NCBI RefSeq assembly: GCF_017355835.1 | Contig: NZ_JAFEWF010000008.1 | Location: 124,001 to 188,000 of the forward strand | From: Desertivirga brevis | GTDB lineage: Bacteria; Bacteroidota; Bacteroidia; Sphingobacteriales; Sphingobacteriaceae | DNA: 64,000 bases | Direction: 5' to 3' | Part shown: piece by piece, positions 45,046 to 54,045 of the stretch | Layout of the letters: each line of letters starts with the position of its first letter | Position numbering within the stretch: position 1 is the first letter of the stretch | Program-made: the position numbers and the translations under genes | The notes under the pieces: generated by a model | Seen by the model: only the letters and a program-made list of their open reading frames with translations | Database searches by the model: none | What the model was told of the DNA's origin: nothing

Positions 45046-47336
45046 TGCTGGACGGAATGAAAATACTTGTCAAAGCTCTTTTTCTCTTAGCGCTCGCTCC
45101 CCTGGCTTCTTCTGCGCAGAAGAAGCTGGTGCAGTATGTTAAACCCATAATAGGAACTGCTAAGATGGGGCATACCTTTCCGGGAGCTACAGTGCCTTTC
45201 GGAGCCGTTCAATTAAGTCCTGATACTGATACTATACCCTATGCAGTTGGCGGTAAGTATAATCCGGATGTATATAAATATTGCTCCGGTTATCAGTACT
45301 CCGACAAAACTATTGTTGGTTTTAGTCATACCCATTTTAGTGGTACTGGCCACTCTGACCTTGGAGATTTACTGATCATGCCAACCGTTGGCTCCATCCA
45401 AATGAACCCAGGTACAGCAGATCATCCCGAGAATGGCTATCGCTCGCGTTTTAATCACGAGAACGAACAAGCTGAAGCTAACTATTATAAAGTGAAGCTG
45501 GATGAAAAAGATATTCTGGCAGAGCTTACTACTAGCACCCGGGTCGGATTTCACCGCTATACCTTTCCGAAAACGGATGATGCTCATATCATTTTTGATC
45601 TAACGGCAGGCATCTATAACTATGATGAAAAAAATGTGTGGACAGTAGTCAGGGTTGTGAATGATACTCTGATAACAGGCTTTAGGCAAACATCTGGCTG
45701 GGCAAGGACGCGTACGGTTTACTTTGCTATGGCATTTTCCAAGCCTTTTAAAAGTTATGGCAGCAAGAATGGCGAACAGAATCAGGTTTATAGGGGCTTC
45801 TGGCGTAAGTTCAATCAAACCGAGAATTTTCCAGATCTGGCCGGGCGCAAACTTCGGATGCACTTCGATTTTTCAACCGCCAGTTCAGAGCAGTTGCAAG
45901 TGAAATTTGCAATAAGTCCGGTTAGTATGCGTAACGCTTTGCAGAATATGCAGCAGGAAGTGCCACATTGGAACTTTGATCGTGTTCGTCAGGAAGGGCA
46001 GAACCTTTGGGAAAATGAGCTTAACAAGATCATTGTTGATGTTCCAACCCAGGAGGATAAAATTAATTTTTATACAGCAATGTATCATGCTGCACTTATG
46101 CCAACTGTTTATATGGACGTGAACGGCGAGTATAAGGGTTTGGATCAGGAAGTGTACCAGGTTAAAGGGTTCACGAACTATACTTCATTCTCCCTATGGG
46201 ATACCTTCAGGGCCTTTCATCCCTATTTAAATCTTATCAACCAGTCCCGCAATGCAGATATGGTAGCCTCAATGATGGCGCACTATCAGCAAAGCGTGTT
46301 GCCTATGTTGCCGATCTGGTCTCATTACGCAAATGATAACTGGTGTATGAGCGGTTACCATAGTGTTTCTGTCATTGCTGATGCAATACTAAAAGGAGTA
46401 TACAAGGGTGATGCAATAGCTGCACTTGACGCTTGTGTAAAAACGGCAAATAGCCGGAATTATGAAGGCATCGGTTATTATATAGATAAAGGTTATTTAC
46501 CATCAGAGTATTCAGGTACTTCGGTATCTAATACTTTAGAATATGCGTATGACGACTGGTGTATAGCTCAACTAGCTAAGAAGCTGGGACGGACAGAAAT
46601 ATACAATACATTTATTAAAAGGGCTGGAAGCTGGAAGAATGTGTATGACCCGGGAATAGGATTTATGAGACCGAAGATGGCTGATGGCACTTTCAAAAAA
46701 GACTTTGATGTATTGAAAACAGATGGGCAGGGATTTATAGAAGGAAATGCCTGGAACTTCAGCTTGTACGTACCACATGATCCGGAGGGAATGATGGCGG
46801 TAATGGGAGGGAAGGCTCGACTAGAACGCTATCTGGATTCCTTATTCAGCATGCACCTACCCGATGAGTTTTTTGCTCATACAGAAGACATTACCCGCGA
46901 AGGTATTATTGGAAATTACGTTCACGGAAATGAGCCGGCCCACCACGTTGCTTACCTCTACAACATTGTCGGACAGCCTCGTAAAACGCAGGAAAAGATT
47001 CGTATGATCCTGAAGAATCAATATCATAACGGTCCGGACGGACTTGGAGGTAATGATGATTGCGGGCAGATGAGCGCCTGGTATATTTTTAGTTCACTCG
47101 GCTTTTATCCGCTTGCACCAGCTTCCGACGAGTACTGGTTAGGAAGCCCTGCGGTGAAGTCTGCTTTGATACAATTAGGCAATGGAAAAACACTTAGAGT
47201 ACAGGCCATTAATCAGTCAGACAAGAATGTGCATGTTAAAAAGGTAATGTTTAACGGCAAGTTAGTAGAGGGTATGCGCCTAAAACATTCCGATGTGGCA
47301 CGCGGCGGAGACCTGGTATATTATATGGAAAGATGA
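45045..47336 (+). CDS. GH92 alpha-mannosidase 3, secreted
   Basis: A 763-residue GH92 enzyme with a signal peptide (MKILVKALFLLALAPLASSA after a possible 4-residue lead; an alternative ATG is at 45057). The catalytic acid is Glu630 in HGNEPAHH, and the base region is GGNDDCGQMSAWYIFSSLGFYP, both canonical. It starts on the stop codon of the basic-secretory-protein protease gene. Confidence 0.94.
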   Translation: MLDGMKILVKALFLLALAPLASSAQKKLVQYVKPIIGTAKMGHTFPGATVPFGAVQLSPDTDTIPYAVGGKYNPDVYKYCSGYQYSDKTIVGFSHTHFSGTGHSDLGDLLIMPTVGSIQMNPGTADHPENGYRSRFNHENEQAEANYYKVKLDEKDILAELTTSTRVGFHRYTFPKTDDAHIIFDLTAGIYNYDEKNVWTVVRVVNDTLITGFRQTSGWARTRTVYFAMAFSKPFKSYGSKNGEQNQVYRGFWRKFNQTENFPDLAGRKLRMHFDFSTASSEQLQVKFAISPVSMRNALQNMQQEVPHWNFDRVRQEGQNLWENELNKIIVDVPTQEDKINFYTAMYHAALMPTVYMDVNGEYKGLDQEVYQVKGFTNYTSFSLWDTFRAFHPYLNLINQSRNADMVASMMAHYQQSVLPMLPIWSHYANDNWCMSGYHSVSVIADAILKGVYKGDAIAALDACVKTANSRNYEGIGYYIDKGYLPSEYSGTSVSNTLEYAYDDWCIAQLAKKLGRTEIYNTFIKRAGSWKNVYDPGIGFMRPKMADGTFKKDFDVLKTDGQGFIEGNAWNFSLYVPHDPEGMMAVMGGKARLERYLDSLFSMHLPDEFFAHTEDITREGIIGNYVHGNEPAHHVAYLYNIVGQPRKTQEKIRMILKNQYHNGPDGLGGNDDCGQMSAWYIFSSLGFYPLAPASDEYWLGSPAVKSALIQLGNGKTLRVQAINQSDKNVHVKKVMFNGKLVEGMRLKHSDVARGGDLVYYMER

Positions 47337-47629
47337 AGGATTGATTCTTTATCCAGGAGGTGACCTCGTTGCAATAGCTGAATTGCAGGGTCTCGTGACT
47401 AGTAAAGGTCTTTGAAACTGGATTATTTAATTTGGAAGCGAATATATATATAGCGATCTATAATAGGGGTTAGTATATATTCAAACGTATGCCGACCCTG
47501 AGTTAACTGCATTTTTCTGGTAATTTAATACTGATTACTCTTATTGATTTGAAAAATTAAAGGAAACGTTTAATATTACTCGAGCTGCGGATCTTGTCCA
47601 AGGCGAATAGGGTATTTGATATTATTTTA
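47337..47629. other. 293-bp intergenic region with a bulged hairpin
   Basis: A structured segment just after GH92 gene 3 (about 47362-47392) combines TGCAAT / ATTGCA and GACC / GGTC arms, but it lacks a T run and so is a doubtful terminator. Nothing else is recognised. Confidence 0.35.
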
Positions 47630-48796
47630 ATGAAAAGGTATTGTAAGGTAATTGGGCTATTATTTATGCTTTTAGCTGTAGGTGTGGCCGGGGCAAATGC
47701 GCAGAATAGAATGAGTAAGCATGCTGCGGAGAAAGCAGCGGCAGAGGCACTTCGCACTCAGTTGGAGTTGCAAAAAGTGGAGGCATTAAAGAGTTGGAAG
47801 GAGAAAGTTGTAACAACTGGGCCTTACAAAATGAAATTTGATTATAAGACTTTTGGACAGGCACCAAAAGATGGGCGCAGCTTATACATCTCAATGCATG
47901 GAGGCGGAGGGGTTCCGACCGCCTTTAATGACCAACAATGGAAGAATCAGATAAACCTGTACAAACCAGCTGAAGGGATTTATCTTGCGCCAAGATCTCC
48001 CACTGATAGTTGGAATCAGTGGCATCAGGCACATGTTGATTCCCTTTTCCAACAGATCATCAGGTACAGTATAATAGCAGAGAATGTAAATCCTGATAAA
48101 ATTTATCTGCTGGGTTATTCTGCAGGAGGAGATGGAACCTATCAGGTAGCAATGAGGATGGCGGATTATTTTGCTGCTGCTGCTGCAATGGCTGGCCATC
48201 CGGGGGATGCGCGGCCCGAGAACTTCTATAATCTTCCTTTTGCTGTTTTTGCTGGTGGTAAAGATGCTGATTATAATAGGAACGGTCTGGCGGCTGTGTG
48301 GAAACAAAAGCTTGATAGCCTTCAGGCAGCAAGCCCCAAGGGATATGTTCATCAGGTAACGATTTACCAGGAAATGCCTCATTGGATGCAAAGGAAAGAC
48401 ACTGTAGCAATTCCATGGCTTGCCGGTTATAGAAGGAAGTCTTTGCCAGAAAAATTGGTTTGGATCCAGGATGATGTGCCTGTAAAGCAGTTTTATTGGC
48501 TATCTGTACCGGAGGGAAAAGCAAAGCCTGGGGCAAGGACTGTTGTTTCAATTAGCAATAATGTGATTAATATAGAAGAAAATCAGAATCCTGAACTCAT
48601 TATTCTCCTAAACGATAAATTGGTAAATTTAGATAAGAGTATCACGATAAAGTACAAGGGAAATGAAATTGCTGAGGAAAAAATTCAAAGATCCAAAGCC
48701 TTGATCGAACGTACTGCCCAACGACTGGATCCATCTCTGATCTTTAGTGCAGCTATAAGAATTGAGAATAATGAATTTAGGGGATCGGCGAAATAA
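47630..48796 (+). CDS. Secreted alpha/beta-hydrolase (esterase-like)
   Basis: A 388-residue protein with a signal peptide (cut near AGANAQ). The alpha/beta-hydrolase core shows the oxyanion-hole strand LYISMHGGGG and nucleophile Ser164 in LLGYSAGGDG; the His may lie in MPHWM. The first half resembles carboxylesterase or PHB-depolymerase-like enzymes, while the last ~110 residues (from about 280) look like a beta-rich extra domain. The frame opens with TTG at 47594, but the ATG at 47630 begins the signal peptide. It may remove acyl groups from glycans handled by neighbouring enzymes. Confidence 0.8.
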   Translation: MKRYCKVIGLLFMLLAVGVAGANAQNRMSKHAAEKAAAEALRTQLELQKVEALKSWKEKVVTTGPYKMKFDYKTFGQAPKDGRSLYISMHGGGGVPTAFNDQQWKNQINLYKPAEGIYLAPRSPTDSWNQWHQAHVDSLFQQIIRYSIIAENVNPDKIYLLGYSAGGDGTYQVAMRMADYFAAAAAMAGHPGDARPENFYNLPFAVFAGGKDADYNRNGLAAVWKQKLDSLQAASPKGYVHQVTIYQEMPHWMQRKDTVAIPWLAGYRRKSLPEKLVWIQDDVPVKQFYWLSVPEGKAKPGARTVVSISNNVINIEENQNPELIILLNDKLVNLDKSITIKYKGNEIAEEKIQRSKALIERTAQRLDPSLIFSAAIRIENNEFRGSAK

Positions 48797-48899
48797 GTCG
48801 AAATGTCCGTTGGCAATATAAGAGAAAAGAGGGCTGTGTTTATCTAATATACTGTCAAGGTAGTTTTGCAATAGAAGATGAATGCAATTGAGACAAACG

Positions 48900-48980
48900 A
48901 ACTATAAGTTGAGAATTCTAACCTGTTTGGAAAGGGGATTTTCGATTATTAATTGTGCCAAACTTATGAGTTGAAAATTC
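48900..48980 (+). repeat. Imperfect direct repeat upstream of GH92 gene 4
   Basis: AACTATAAGTTGAGAATTC (about 48900-48918) and AACTTATGAGTTGAAAATTC (about 48961-48980) are two similar 19-20-base words 61 bp apart in the 256-bp gap. This could be a pair of regulator sites; there is no other copy in the window. Confidence 0.3.
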
Positions 48981-49052
48981 ATCTTTTATCGCAAGGTGTG
49001 AATGCATTCGATGGATAAGTAAAAAACAATAAATGAATTATCAGTAAAATAA

Positions 49053-51173
49053 ATGCATCTTCAATTATCGACGGTTCAGTTTGTGCAATTTTTTAAAAAG
49101 TGTTGCTACTTCTACGTTATCTTATTATTACCATTTTCTGGAGCTGCTCAAAGCACAAGTTCTGACTATCCCGTCAGTAAGGTGAATGTCTTTTTGGGAA
49201 CTTCTGGAGATCACGGGCAACTATCGCCTGCTGCTTCATATCCTTTCAGTATGTTTAGCATCGGTCCTGTTACTTATCCTAATACACACACAGGCTATGA
49301 ATATCTGGCGAAGGAGTTCCTGGGCTTTACCCATAATCGATTTGAGGGGGTAGGCTGTCAGGGAAGCGGGGGAAACATTCTCGTCAAACCCTTCACTGGT
49401 GAGTTTTTTCAGGAGCAGAAGTTGATCAAGCGCACGGAGGAAGGCAGTCCTGGCCACTATAGCGTTAGCTTTACAAATGGCATCAAAGCTTCTTTTAGCG
49501 TTTCTAAAAAGGCCGGTATCCACCTATATCAATTTCCTAAGGGTAACAAAGGAATTTTTATTGATTTGAGCAGTGTCTTAGCGAACCGGTTCTATAGCGA
49601 GGAGCACAAGGTGGAAAGAAGTTCCCTTAGTGGTTTTGTTGAGGCAGGAACTACCTGTAACGCCGGGAAGTACAAGCTCTACTATTATCTGGAATTCAAT
49701 AAACCGGTAACTTGGAAGAAGCAGGATAAGCACAAATATCTGGTGATGTTGGATGAAACTACAAGGGATCTGGAGATGCGGATCGCCTTTTCATCTGTAA
49801 GTGCGGATTACGCAAAAAAAGACATAAACTACAGCAGTCTTTCCGCAATAAGGAATGAAAGCAGCAGTGAATGGAACCGGGAGTTAACCCGGATTTCAGT
49901 CAGCGGCGATAAGGAACGGGCAAAGCTTTTTTATTCACTACTTTATCGTGCACTTCAATCACCATATAAGATTTCTGAGATGGACGGATCCTATCGGGGG
50001 AACGACGGCTCCCTGCAGAATACAAAGAGTGATTTTTATAACGGTTGGGCCATTTGGGATAATTATAAAACGCAGTTACCCCTATTGTCATTCGCCTATG
50101 CAGAAAGGTATAAGGATATCGCACAATCTGTCGCTTGGTTATATCGCTATGGGAAGAAAGATTACGCCACTGAAAATGAACCCTCTAATACCGTCCGCAC
50201 GGAACATGCGGTAGTGGTATTATTGGATGCTTTGAGAAAGGGATATGCGTTGCCTCTGCAAGAAATACTTCCATCTTTGCGGGCTGAAATGGATCAACTG
50301 ACTTTCCAAAGCCCAGATAAAGCTCTTGAATCTTCCTACGACCTATGGGCTTTCGCCGGGTTATTGAAAGACCTGAAACAAAGCGAGCTGAGTAAACGAT
50401 ACTACTCAAAGGCGCTTGAATACAGGAACTACTGGAAAAAGGATTTTCAGGATCTAAACAAAGAAGATATTGATGCCATGTCAGCCCGTAAAATGTATCA
50501 GGGTACCGTTTGGCAGTACCGGTGGCTGGTGCCTTACGATGTAAAAGGCCTGAAAGAACTGGCAGGAGGTGAGAATGATTTCATACAGCAATTGGATAGG
50601 TTTTTTGACAGGGATTATTATAATCATGCTAACGAGCCGGATGTGCAGGCTCCCTATCTATACCAGGCTACGCAGAAACCATGGAAATCTCAGGCACTGA
50701 TTAGAAAGATAGCTATTGATACTATGGTACAAAACTACTTTAATGATAACAGCAAGGGCATTGGGTCTTACATTGGAAGGATCTATAAAAATGAAGCCCA
50801 GGCCTATCTGAGGACAATGGACGACGATGCGGGTGCAATGTCCTCATGGTTTGTACTGGCCGCGATGGGTATTTCACCAGCATGTGTCGGCGAGCCTGTT
50901 TATTACCTTCATTTGCCCCTTTTCAAGTCATTAGAAATTGCACTTCCCGGGGGCAAAAGTTTAAAGATCAGCATAAGGAACTATTCAAAGGACCATTCCT
51001 ACATTAGCGCAGCCTATTTAAATGGTATTAGCTTTGATCGAAACTGGCTTAATCACCAGGAATTGATGAAAGGCGGTAAGCTGGAGTTTGTCTCTTCCGA
51101 AAAACCAAACAAAGCCTGGGGTATCTCCCAACAGTGGATTTCTTCTATTGATGATGCGGCACTTCCTCATTAA
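49053..51173 (+). CDS. GH92 family protein 4, divergent
   Basis: A 706-residue secreted protein, shorter than its three neighbours. GH92 folds are recognisable (VNVFLGTSGDHGQLSPAASYPFSM at the N-terminus, GWAIWDNYKTQLPLLSF mid-protein). The acid Glu528 is kept, but in ANEPDVQAPYLY, without the usual His-His; the base region is MDDDAGAMSSWFVLAAMG. The enzyme is probably active but on a different linkage or substrate than genes 1 and 3. It stands alone with a 256-bp upstream gap. Confidence 0.88.
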   Translation: MHLQLSTVQFVQFFKKCCYFYVILLLPFSGAAQSTSSDYPVSKVNVFLGTSGDHGQLSPAASYPFSMFSIGPVTYPNTHTGYEYLAKEFLGFTHNRFEGVGCQGSGGNILVKPFTGEFFQEQKLIKRTEEGSPGHYSVSFTNGIKASFSVSKKAGIHLYQFPKGNKGIFIDLSSVLANRFYSEEHKVERSSLSGFVEAGTTCNAGKYKLYYYLEFNKPVTWKKQDKHKYLVMLDETTRDLEMRIAFSSVSADYAKKDINYSSLSAIRNESSSEWNRELTRISVSGDKERAKLFYSLLYRALQSPYKISEMDGSYRGNDGSLQNTKSDFYNGWAIWDNYKTQLPLLSFAYAERYKDIAQSVAWLYRYGKKDYATENEPSNTVRTEHAVVVLLDALRKGYALPLQEILPSLRAEMDQLTFQSPDKALESSYDLWAFAGLLKDLKQSELSKRYYSKALEYRNYWKKDFQDLNKEDIDAMSARKMYQGTVWQYRWLVPYDVKGLKELAGGENDFIQQLDRFFDRDYYNHANEPDVQAPYLYQATQKPWKSQALIRKIAIDTMVQNYFNDNSKGIGSYIGRIYKNEAQAYLRTMDDDAGAMSSWFVLAAMGISPACVGEPVYYLHLPLFKSLEIALPGGKSLKISIRNYSKDHSYISAAYLNGISFDRNWLNHQELMKGGKLEFVSSEKPNKAWGISQQWISSIDDAALPH

Positions 51174-51535
51174 TAACAGGATGTGAATATACAGGCCTTG
51201 CCTAATACCTCATTCTTTGCCGATAGAATTTCAAGGTGCCTAAGCCTGAATTAAGAGGGAATAAACACCTTGAAATAGTATGCATAGTTCAACGTTTAGT
51301 GAATTTATATCCAGCATGATAAAGGGTGTTATCTTTAAATTCCCCATAAGCCCAAAAGCCCAAGTCATCCAGGTAATCAATCCTTGAACCGTTTATTTAG
51401 TACCGGCCTTGGAAGGCGCTTATTCGTTCACCCTTGCTTCATCATAGCGAAGAAACCGCAGATATTATTTTATTTGGAGGTGATCCGTATGAGGAACCAA
51501 TTGTTGCTGTTTTTTTTAGTTCTATTTCTATTTCA
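51174..51535. other. 362-bp gap with inverted repeat and a possible gene fragment
   Basis: There is a perfect 11-bp inverted repeat ATTTCAAGGTG (51228-51238) / CACCTTGAAAT (51266-51276) with a 27-base loop and no T run. On the minus strand, 51289-51433 reads GSRIDYLDDLGFWAYGEF followed by KDNTLYHAGYKFTKR and a stop, with one internal stop upstream; this resembles the degraded C-terminus of an unidentified protein. Confidence 0.35.
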
Positions 51536-53008
51536 TTAAGATAGGCCCCGACGTAGTGGGATATACTCTTCACTTGCAATTATTATATCTTTCATAGGAA
51601 TAAAGATTAAAAATTCACTTCCTTGCCCATCCTCACTACTGATCTTTAAGGTCCACCTATGAGCCTCTATATTTTTTTGCACATAAAATAGTCCAAGGCC
51701 AAGACCGAAAGCCCCAAGTTGATTTTTACCTCTATAAAACTTTTCAAAAATTCGCATGCGTATTTCAGTAGGAATGCCTATTCCATTGTCTTTAATAGCT
51801 AAACATAGCCCTCTCTCTGTTTCTAAAGTTTTAATACAAATAGTCTTTATTGGCGATTGGTTATATTTTGTTGCATTGTCAAAAAGGTTGAATAGCATCG
51901 TTGTAAATAGAAACTTGTTCAGGATAACTTTCTTATCAGGAATACTGGCGGAGAAAGTTACCACTGCATTTCCCTGACTTTTGATTCTGTAATCTTCAAT
52001 CAGCTCAATTAATAAAGTGTTTAACCAATAGCCTTCTTTTTCAATATCTCCTTTAGGCATCGAGGTTATATCAAGTGCAAGGTTAATAAGGGCATGCAGG
52101 CGCTTTGTCTGACGGTCTATCACTTCTGTTAGACTTCTTACATTGTTGGAATCAGCTGTTATCTCAGGGTTGCCCAAACTTTTATTAGCTACCATAATGG
52201 TGCTTAAGGGGGTATTAAACTCGTGGGTAATGCTATTTAGAAAGTCTGATTTCATCTCAGCCAGTTTTTTCTGCTTTTGCCAATTCCGATAAGTAAAGTA
52301 GAAAATACCGATAATTAACAAGATGGATGAAAGGGATAATAGAAAGGTTGGCATCATTTCCTTCATAACCCCTAATGTTCTGTTTTTCCTATCAGCAAAA
52401 AGACTGAAACTAATTTGGTAAGTATTAGGATCGGGAGTGCTTACGGTGTAGTAACATATCCGGTTTGATTGATTCGGTGTTTTTAAACCTCCCCCTATTA
52501 TTACGCCATATATTGAATTAAACGGAGTATCATGAGACTGGGTTGCCTCTGATGTTATTAAAAGATTATGATATGTTTTTCCATCGAAAGTGACAGCCAG
52601 TCCTTCAACCGTAAGAAGATAATCAAGGTTTTGGCTTAAGTTTTCCTCTTTAATCATCAAGTTGAAAACGCTGTCCATGTTGCACCGCAGACGCAGTTCC
52701 CTAAAAATACTATCACTAATTAGTTTGCCTTTCCTGATAAATTCTTGTGGTTTACGTTGTCGTTGCAATTGACGAAGGGTGGGGAGGTTGCGATTAATGA
52801 AGGTATCGATAACAAGCTGGCCTCCTGGGTAAATTTTATCATTTCTAATTTTACGTGCGTAAGCTTCACTTAGTAAATTTCCTTCCTGAAAATTGTATTC
52901 CCTATTTTTTAACTCGTATGTGTTAAATATCAAATGATATTGCAGATCAAGAAGTATAGTAAGACATAAGAGAGCAATAGCAGTATAGGGCTTTATAGGC
53001 AATTTCAT
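51536..53008 (-). CDS. Membrane-bound sensor histidine kinase
   Basis: A 490-residue kinase. Membrane helices at about 8-27 and 218-240 enclose a periplasmic sensor of about 190 residues with no recognised fold. The H box is FLNSITHEFNTPLS with His262, followed by the N box (NLFDNATKYN), G1 (IKDNGIGIP) and G2 (FGLGLGLFYVQ). No receiver domain is attached and no regulator gene is adjacent. The window's only response regulator (33258-33980) lies on the far side of the GH92 locus and is a candidate partner. Confidence 0.93.
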   Translation of the reverse strand: MKLPIKPYTAIALLCLTILLDLQYHLIFNTYELKNREYNFQEGNLLSEAYARKIRNDKIYPGGQLVIDTFINRNLPTLRQLQRQRKPQEFIRKGKLISDSIFRELRLRCNMDSVFNLMIKEENLSQNLDYLLTVEGLAVTFDGKTYHNLLITSEATQSHDTPFNSIYGVIIGGGLKTPNQSNRICYYTVSTPDPNTYQISFSLFADRKNRTLGVMKEMMPTFLLSLSSILLIIGIFYFTYRNWQKQKKLAEMKSDFLNSITHEFNTPLSTIMVANKSLGNPEITADSNNVRSLTEVIDRQTKRLHALINLALDITSMPKGDIEKEGYWLNTLLIELIEDYRIKSQGNAVVTFSASIPDKKVILNKFLFTTMLFNLFDNATKYNQSPIKTICIKTLETERGLCLAIKDNGIGIPTEIRMRIFEKFYRGKNQLGAFGLGLGLFYVQKNIEAHRWTLKISSEDGQGSEFLIFIPMKDIIIASEEYIPLRRGLS

Positions 53009-53280
53009 TAAATATGCTTTTAGTGAAAATTACATTTAAAATGCGGTAAGTTTAAATATTGAAGCGCCATTTGTTTTGTATTAACAATTGCTATACCTTA
53101 TTTATTTGATTTCAATTGAAAACGACGATATATACAATACTTATTATGATAGATTTATTTCGAAATTGCAGGAAAATTAAAGAATTGTTGTAAATTGTGT
53201 AATGACTAGTTTTTTTATCACAAATAATGAAATAGTCTACTAAATTAGTATTTTAGTTCCTGATCTTGAGTTTTAGAGAA
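53009..53280. other. Divergent intergenic region between the kinase and sigma-factor genes
   Basis: A 272-bp AT-rich region. It contains one TTAACAATTG (from 53091), similar to half of the GH92 box but without the second repeat 22 bp away. No clear TAnnTTTG element. Confidence 0.4.
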
Positions 53281-53862
53281 ATGTTTGCTGCTGGTACCCC
53301 TTTTTCTTCTGAAAAAATGCATCTCAATCTGTTAAAAGAGGGCGACCAGAAAGCCTTTGAACAGGTATTTAATGGGTACTGGTCAAAACTCTACGTATAT
53401 GCCTACAACATCCTGCGAGATAAAGGAGTTTGCGAGGACATCGTACAGGAGGTGCTGGTGAGCTTATGGGTGAAACGGGAGTCGCTAGAGATTGAGTCGC
53501 TAAGCTCTTTTTTATTCACTGCTGTGAGATACCAGGTTTTGAAGGTGATCAGAAGCGGAAAGGTAAGGGAGGGATTCTTTCAGGAGATCGAAAAAATGTC
53601 TATGTCTACTCCTGCTGAGCAATTAGAACAAAAAGACCTTTTGAACCTTATAGAAGCGCGCATAGACGAACTACCAGGAAAATGCCGGGAAATTTTCTTG
53701 CTCAGCCGAAAGGAGCAACTCTCGAACCGTGAAATAGCCGAGCGTCTTGGTGTCTCAATTAAAACAGTTGAAAATCAAATTACAATAGCTATCCGCCGTT
53801 TAAGGTCTGATTTAGGTGACGTTTTGTTTCTTTCTACTATTGTTTTTATCTTAGGTAGGTAA
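53281..53862 (+). CDS. ECF-family RNA polymerase sigma factor
   Basis: About 193 residues of the Bacteroidetes sigma-70 (FecI-like) type. Region 2 reads KAFEQVFNGYWSKLYVYAYN and EDIVQEVLVSLWVKR; region 4 reads LPGKCREIFLLSRKEQLSNR and IAERLGVSIKTVENQI. A TTG start at 53266 is possible, but the ATG at 53281 is preferred. It is followed by a FecR gene, the expected anti-sigma partner, and a SusC gene with an STN domain, the usual target and signal relay. Confidence 0.93.
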   Translation: MFAAGTPFSSEKMHLNLLKEGDQKAFEQVFNGYWSKLYVYAYNILRDKGVCEDIVQEVLVSLWVKRESLEIESLSSFLFTAVRYQVLKVIRSGKVREGFFQEIEKMSMSTPAEQLEQKDLLNLIEARIDELPGKCREIFLLSRKEQLSNREIAERLGVSIKTVENQITIAIRRLRSDLGDVLFLSTIVFILGR

Positions 53863-54045
53863 TTTTGCCTCACATATTCCATTATTTTCATTTTTTTTCT
53901 AACATATTTTGTATTTTCTATAAAAATAGGATCTATTGTCTTTGATTTTTTTATTAAATATCACTTGCCTTATTTTTTTGTTAAATAATTATGAATTCTT
54001 TTGGGGGTAGTAGGGGTACTTAGGGTACATACACTAAATATATCC

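Noticed and set aside
47362..47392. Hairpin after GH92 gene 3 as a terminator
   Set aside because: The stem is bulged and no T run follows.
47891..48551. Two long minus-strand open frames (166 and 163 codons) inside the esterase-like gene
   Set aside because: They lie antisense to a clear alpha/beta-hydrolase with signal peptide and GYSAGG motif, and their sequences show no family resemblance.
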